A stretch of DNA of 64,000 nt from Ferrigenium straubiae (lineage in GTDB: Bacteria; Pseudomonadota; Gammaproteobacteria; Burkholderiales; Gallionellaceae). The stretch spans positions 748,950 to 812,949 of the forward strand of contig JAHQXD010000001.1 in the NCBI GenBank assembly GCA_019449655.1, in the 5' to 3' direction. The translations under genes were made by a program, and so were the position numbers. Positions within the stretch are counted from its first letter, which is position 1, and each line of letters starts with the position of its first letter. The notes beneath the pieces are model-generated. The model was given only the letters and a program-made list of their open reading frames with translations, had not been told where the DNA came from and searched no databases. This document shows positions 62,639 to 64,000 of this stretch, one piece after another.

Positions 62639-63043
62639 TCAGCGGCGGGCGAGAGGCGGAGGGTCGAGCGGAGTCGAGGTGATGGATTGGAACTGCGCCG
62701 TAGCGGGCAGGTACAGCATGGCCGATGGTTGGGCCCCCATCACTTCGATGGATGCGGCAGCCAAGTATCCGCAGCAGGCCAGGTGGCAGGTGCCGCAATC
62801 ATCGCCGGCATTGCCCTGGTGGCTAGTGGATTGATCCTGTTCCGCGGCAAGCTGGTCATGGTGCGCGTGCTGCTGCACGGTCGAAGCGCAGTGCAGCTCA
62901 TCCTGTTGTGCAGCAGTGGAATGACAGTCGCCACGCATCGCCTGCATGGCAACCGACATGGCCAGCGCATTACCGCTGAAGAGCGGCAGCCAGATGGCCA
63001 GGATCACTGCGATAAATTTTCGGGTGGCGCGGAACATGGGCAT
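62639..63043 (-). CDS. Cys/His-rich small exported protein, CopL/DUF2946-like
   Basis: A 134-residue protein with an N-terminal signal (FIAVILAIWLPLFSGNALA) and a body rich in His and Cys (CHSTAAQQ, HCASTVQQHAHHD, DDCGTCHLACCGYLA). It resembles small copper-responsive CopL/DUF2946 proteins that sit at the head of copper loci. Start at 63043, or two residues later at 63037. It may sense or buffer copper. Confidence 0.65.
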   Translation of the reverse strand: MPMFRATRKFIAVILAIWLPLFSGNALAMSVAMQAMRGDCHSTAAQQDELHCASTVQQHAHHDQLAAEQDQSTSHQGNAGDDCGTCHLACCGYLAAASIEVMGAQPSAMLYLPATAQFQSITSTPLDPPPLARR

Positions 63044-63128
63044 AGCTTGGCAAAGGCCGGCGGTTCTGTCAAATGAATACGGAATTCGGACATGGCCTGG
63101 CAAGTAAAGTTCGCCAAAAAATCAGTTC

Positions 63129-63193
63129 ACCACGAAGAACACAAAGGGCGCGAAGAAGAACTTTACAGCTGCCTTCATTCCGGCCTTCGTGGT
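63129..63193. repeat. Hairpin repeat near the island edge
   Basis: ACCACGAAG (63129-63137) and CTTCGTGGT (63185-63193) form inverted arms, similar to the hairpin at 30335-30397. It is between the CopL-like gene and the NnrS gene. Confidence 0.6.
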
Positions 63194-63199
63194 AGTGGA

Positions 63200-64000
63200 T
63201 TATTTTTTCCCGGCACGAAAACCGCGCACCACGCTGCTCACAGTGCTCAGGATGAACAGCGCCAGCGCCGCCGCATTCAGCAATCCGCCGAGGCTTTGCA
63301 GTTCCGGCTGCATCAGCCCGCTGCCCGCGAGGCGCACCAGCAGTGATGCATGCAGCACCAGCAGCGGCAGGTAGAAGGTCCAGTGATAAGGCATCCTGAC
63401 CTTCACCACCGCTGGAAAAATGATCGGCGCGTGGCCGAACACCATGGAGAACACGAAACCCAGCAGGATAGCGTGCAGCACCGCATCGTAGGCCGCGCCC
63501 GTCAGGCTGCCGGCGGCGAGCAGCGCGAGGCTGCCGGCGGCGAGCCAGGCATAGCCGGAAAGCAGGCACACGGCGATGAAGCGGGTCAGGCCTTTTTCCT
63601 TTACCGTGCGGCGCGCGACATCCTGGCGCAGCAACCACAGCGCCAGCCCGAGCAGCCCGATGCCATACACGGCGGCGCCGCTGCCGGTCACATTGAGGAG
63701 AGCGCCCGCCACGAGCACGGCAAGGATGACCTTGAAGATTTTCTTGGCGCCGGGCGAAGGCGGCAGGAAGCGCGACAGTTCCAGACGTTCGCCGGCAATG
63801 GTCAGCACCAGGAAGTTTACCCACAGCGCCACCACCGCAGGCACCGCGGCACCGGCCAGCCACAGCAGGTTGCCGGCCAGCCAGCTCAATGCGCCGAGCG
63901 CCATGGTGACCATGAACAGTTCGCGCTGGCGCAGCGTGATCAGGGTAGTCCCGGTGAGCAGCACGGCGCTGCCGAGCGCCATGGCCGATGCGCCTATCGC
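63200..64000 (-). CDS. nnrS: NnrS-family membrane protein, 5' end beyond the window
   Basis: The last 266 codons of a polytopic heme/copper membrane protein. The frame stays open to the window edge, and NnrS proteins are about 390-400 residues, so the N-terminal third is missing. About eight helices are seen, with HAILLGFVFSMVFGHAPIIFPAVV, a typical NnrS segment that contains metal-binding His. NnrS relieves nitrosative stress and is linked to metal and NO metabolism. It lies upstream in the same direction as the metal island. Confidence 0.85.
   Translation of the reverse strand, partial: AIGASAMALGSAVLLTGTTLITLRQRELFMVTMALGALSWLAGNLLWLAGAAVPAVVALWVNFLVLTIAGERLELSRFLPPSPGAKKIFKVILAVLVAGALLNVTGSGAAVYGIGLLGLALWLLRQDVARRTVKEKGLTRFIAVCLLSGYAWLAAGSLALLAAGSLTGAAYDAVLHAILLGFVFSMVFGHAPIIFPAVVKVRMPYHWTFYLPLLVLHASLLVRLAGSGLMQPELQSLGGLLNAAALALFILSTVSSVVRGFRAGKK

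Overview
The window is about 60% GC chromosomal DNA with Gram-negative, betaproteobacterial gene content: rne divergent from rluC, the tesA/ybbA/ybbP block, RlmM, TadA, two RhlE-type helicases, GGDEF/EAL and HDOD proteins, and tripartite Cus efflux. The gene set and the dispersed repeats suggest the Nitrosomonadales, perhaps an iron-oxidiser-like Gallionellaceae member. That placement is inference from gene content; no rRNA gene is present and I saw no tRNA.

Layout. 0-1.3 kb: a calcium-loop protein on +. 1.3-10.5 kb: a compact minus-strand operon for a type II secretion/type IV pilus hybrid (F, E, PilM-, PilN-, PilO- and PilP-like proteins, a secretin with a C-terminal cohesin-like domain, and three pseudopilins). 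10.9-15.1 kb: ybbP, a REP-flanked DUF559 gene and ybbA on minus, with tesA diverging from ybbA through overlapping start codons. 15.1-19 kb: a DUF255 thioredoxin-fold protein, sppA and a HAD phosphatase. 19.0-23.8 kb: a candidate structured RNA leader, a 1476-residue secreted modular/beta-helix protein and a perfect terminator. 23.9-31.3 kb: rlmM, a low-GC putAbiC-like gene (possible phage defence), msrB-dipZ, rhlE and rluC. 31.3-34.4 kb: rne with a promoter inside the rluC start region and a leader of about 440 nt. 34.4-41 kb: a small membrane protein, a low-molecular-weight tyrosine phosphatase, a coupled HDOD and GGDEF/EAL signalling pair and a second rhlE. 41-45.5 kb: a repeat-rich stretch, a low-GC coiled-coil lipoprotein, tadA with an in-frame palindromic insertion, an L,D-transpeptidase, a GNAT, and a thiopurine methyltransferase whose end runs into a convergent gene.

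45.5-64 kb is an 18-kb, entirely minus-strand heavy-metal (copper/silver) island: NnrS (partial), a Cys/His-rich CopL-like protein, DUF411, CusC-CusB-CusA (CusB carries two CusF domains fused at its C terminus), a YHS protein, an alpha-glucan phosphorylase, several small exported or membrane proteins, a lycopene-cyclase-domain protein, DUF2933, a PEMT-like methyltransferase, a lipoprotein, then a tightly coupled methyltransferase - HD-GYP - CopA set. A 209-bp MITE-like element with imperfect terminal inverted repeats closes the island at the CopA stop. Single ends of the same repeat lie at about 1.3 kb and 10.9 kb.

The most unusual items are the palindromic insertion within TadA, the secretin-cohesin fusion near a protein with dockerin-like calcium loops, the CusB-CusF-CusF fusion, the three-way-junction leader upstream of the giant secreted protein, and the breadth of the co-directional metal island.
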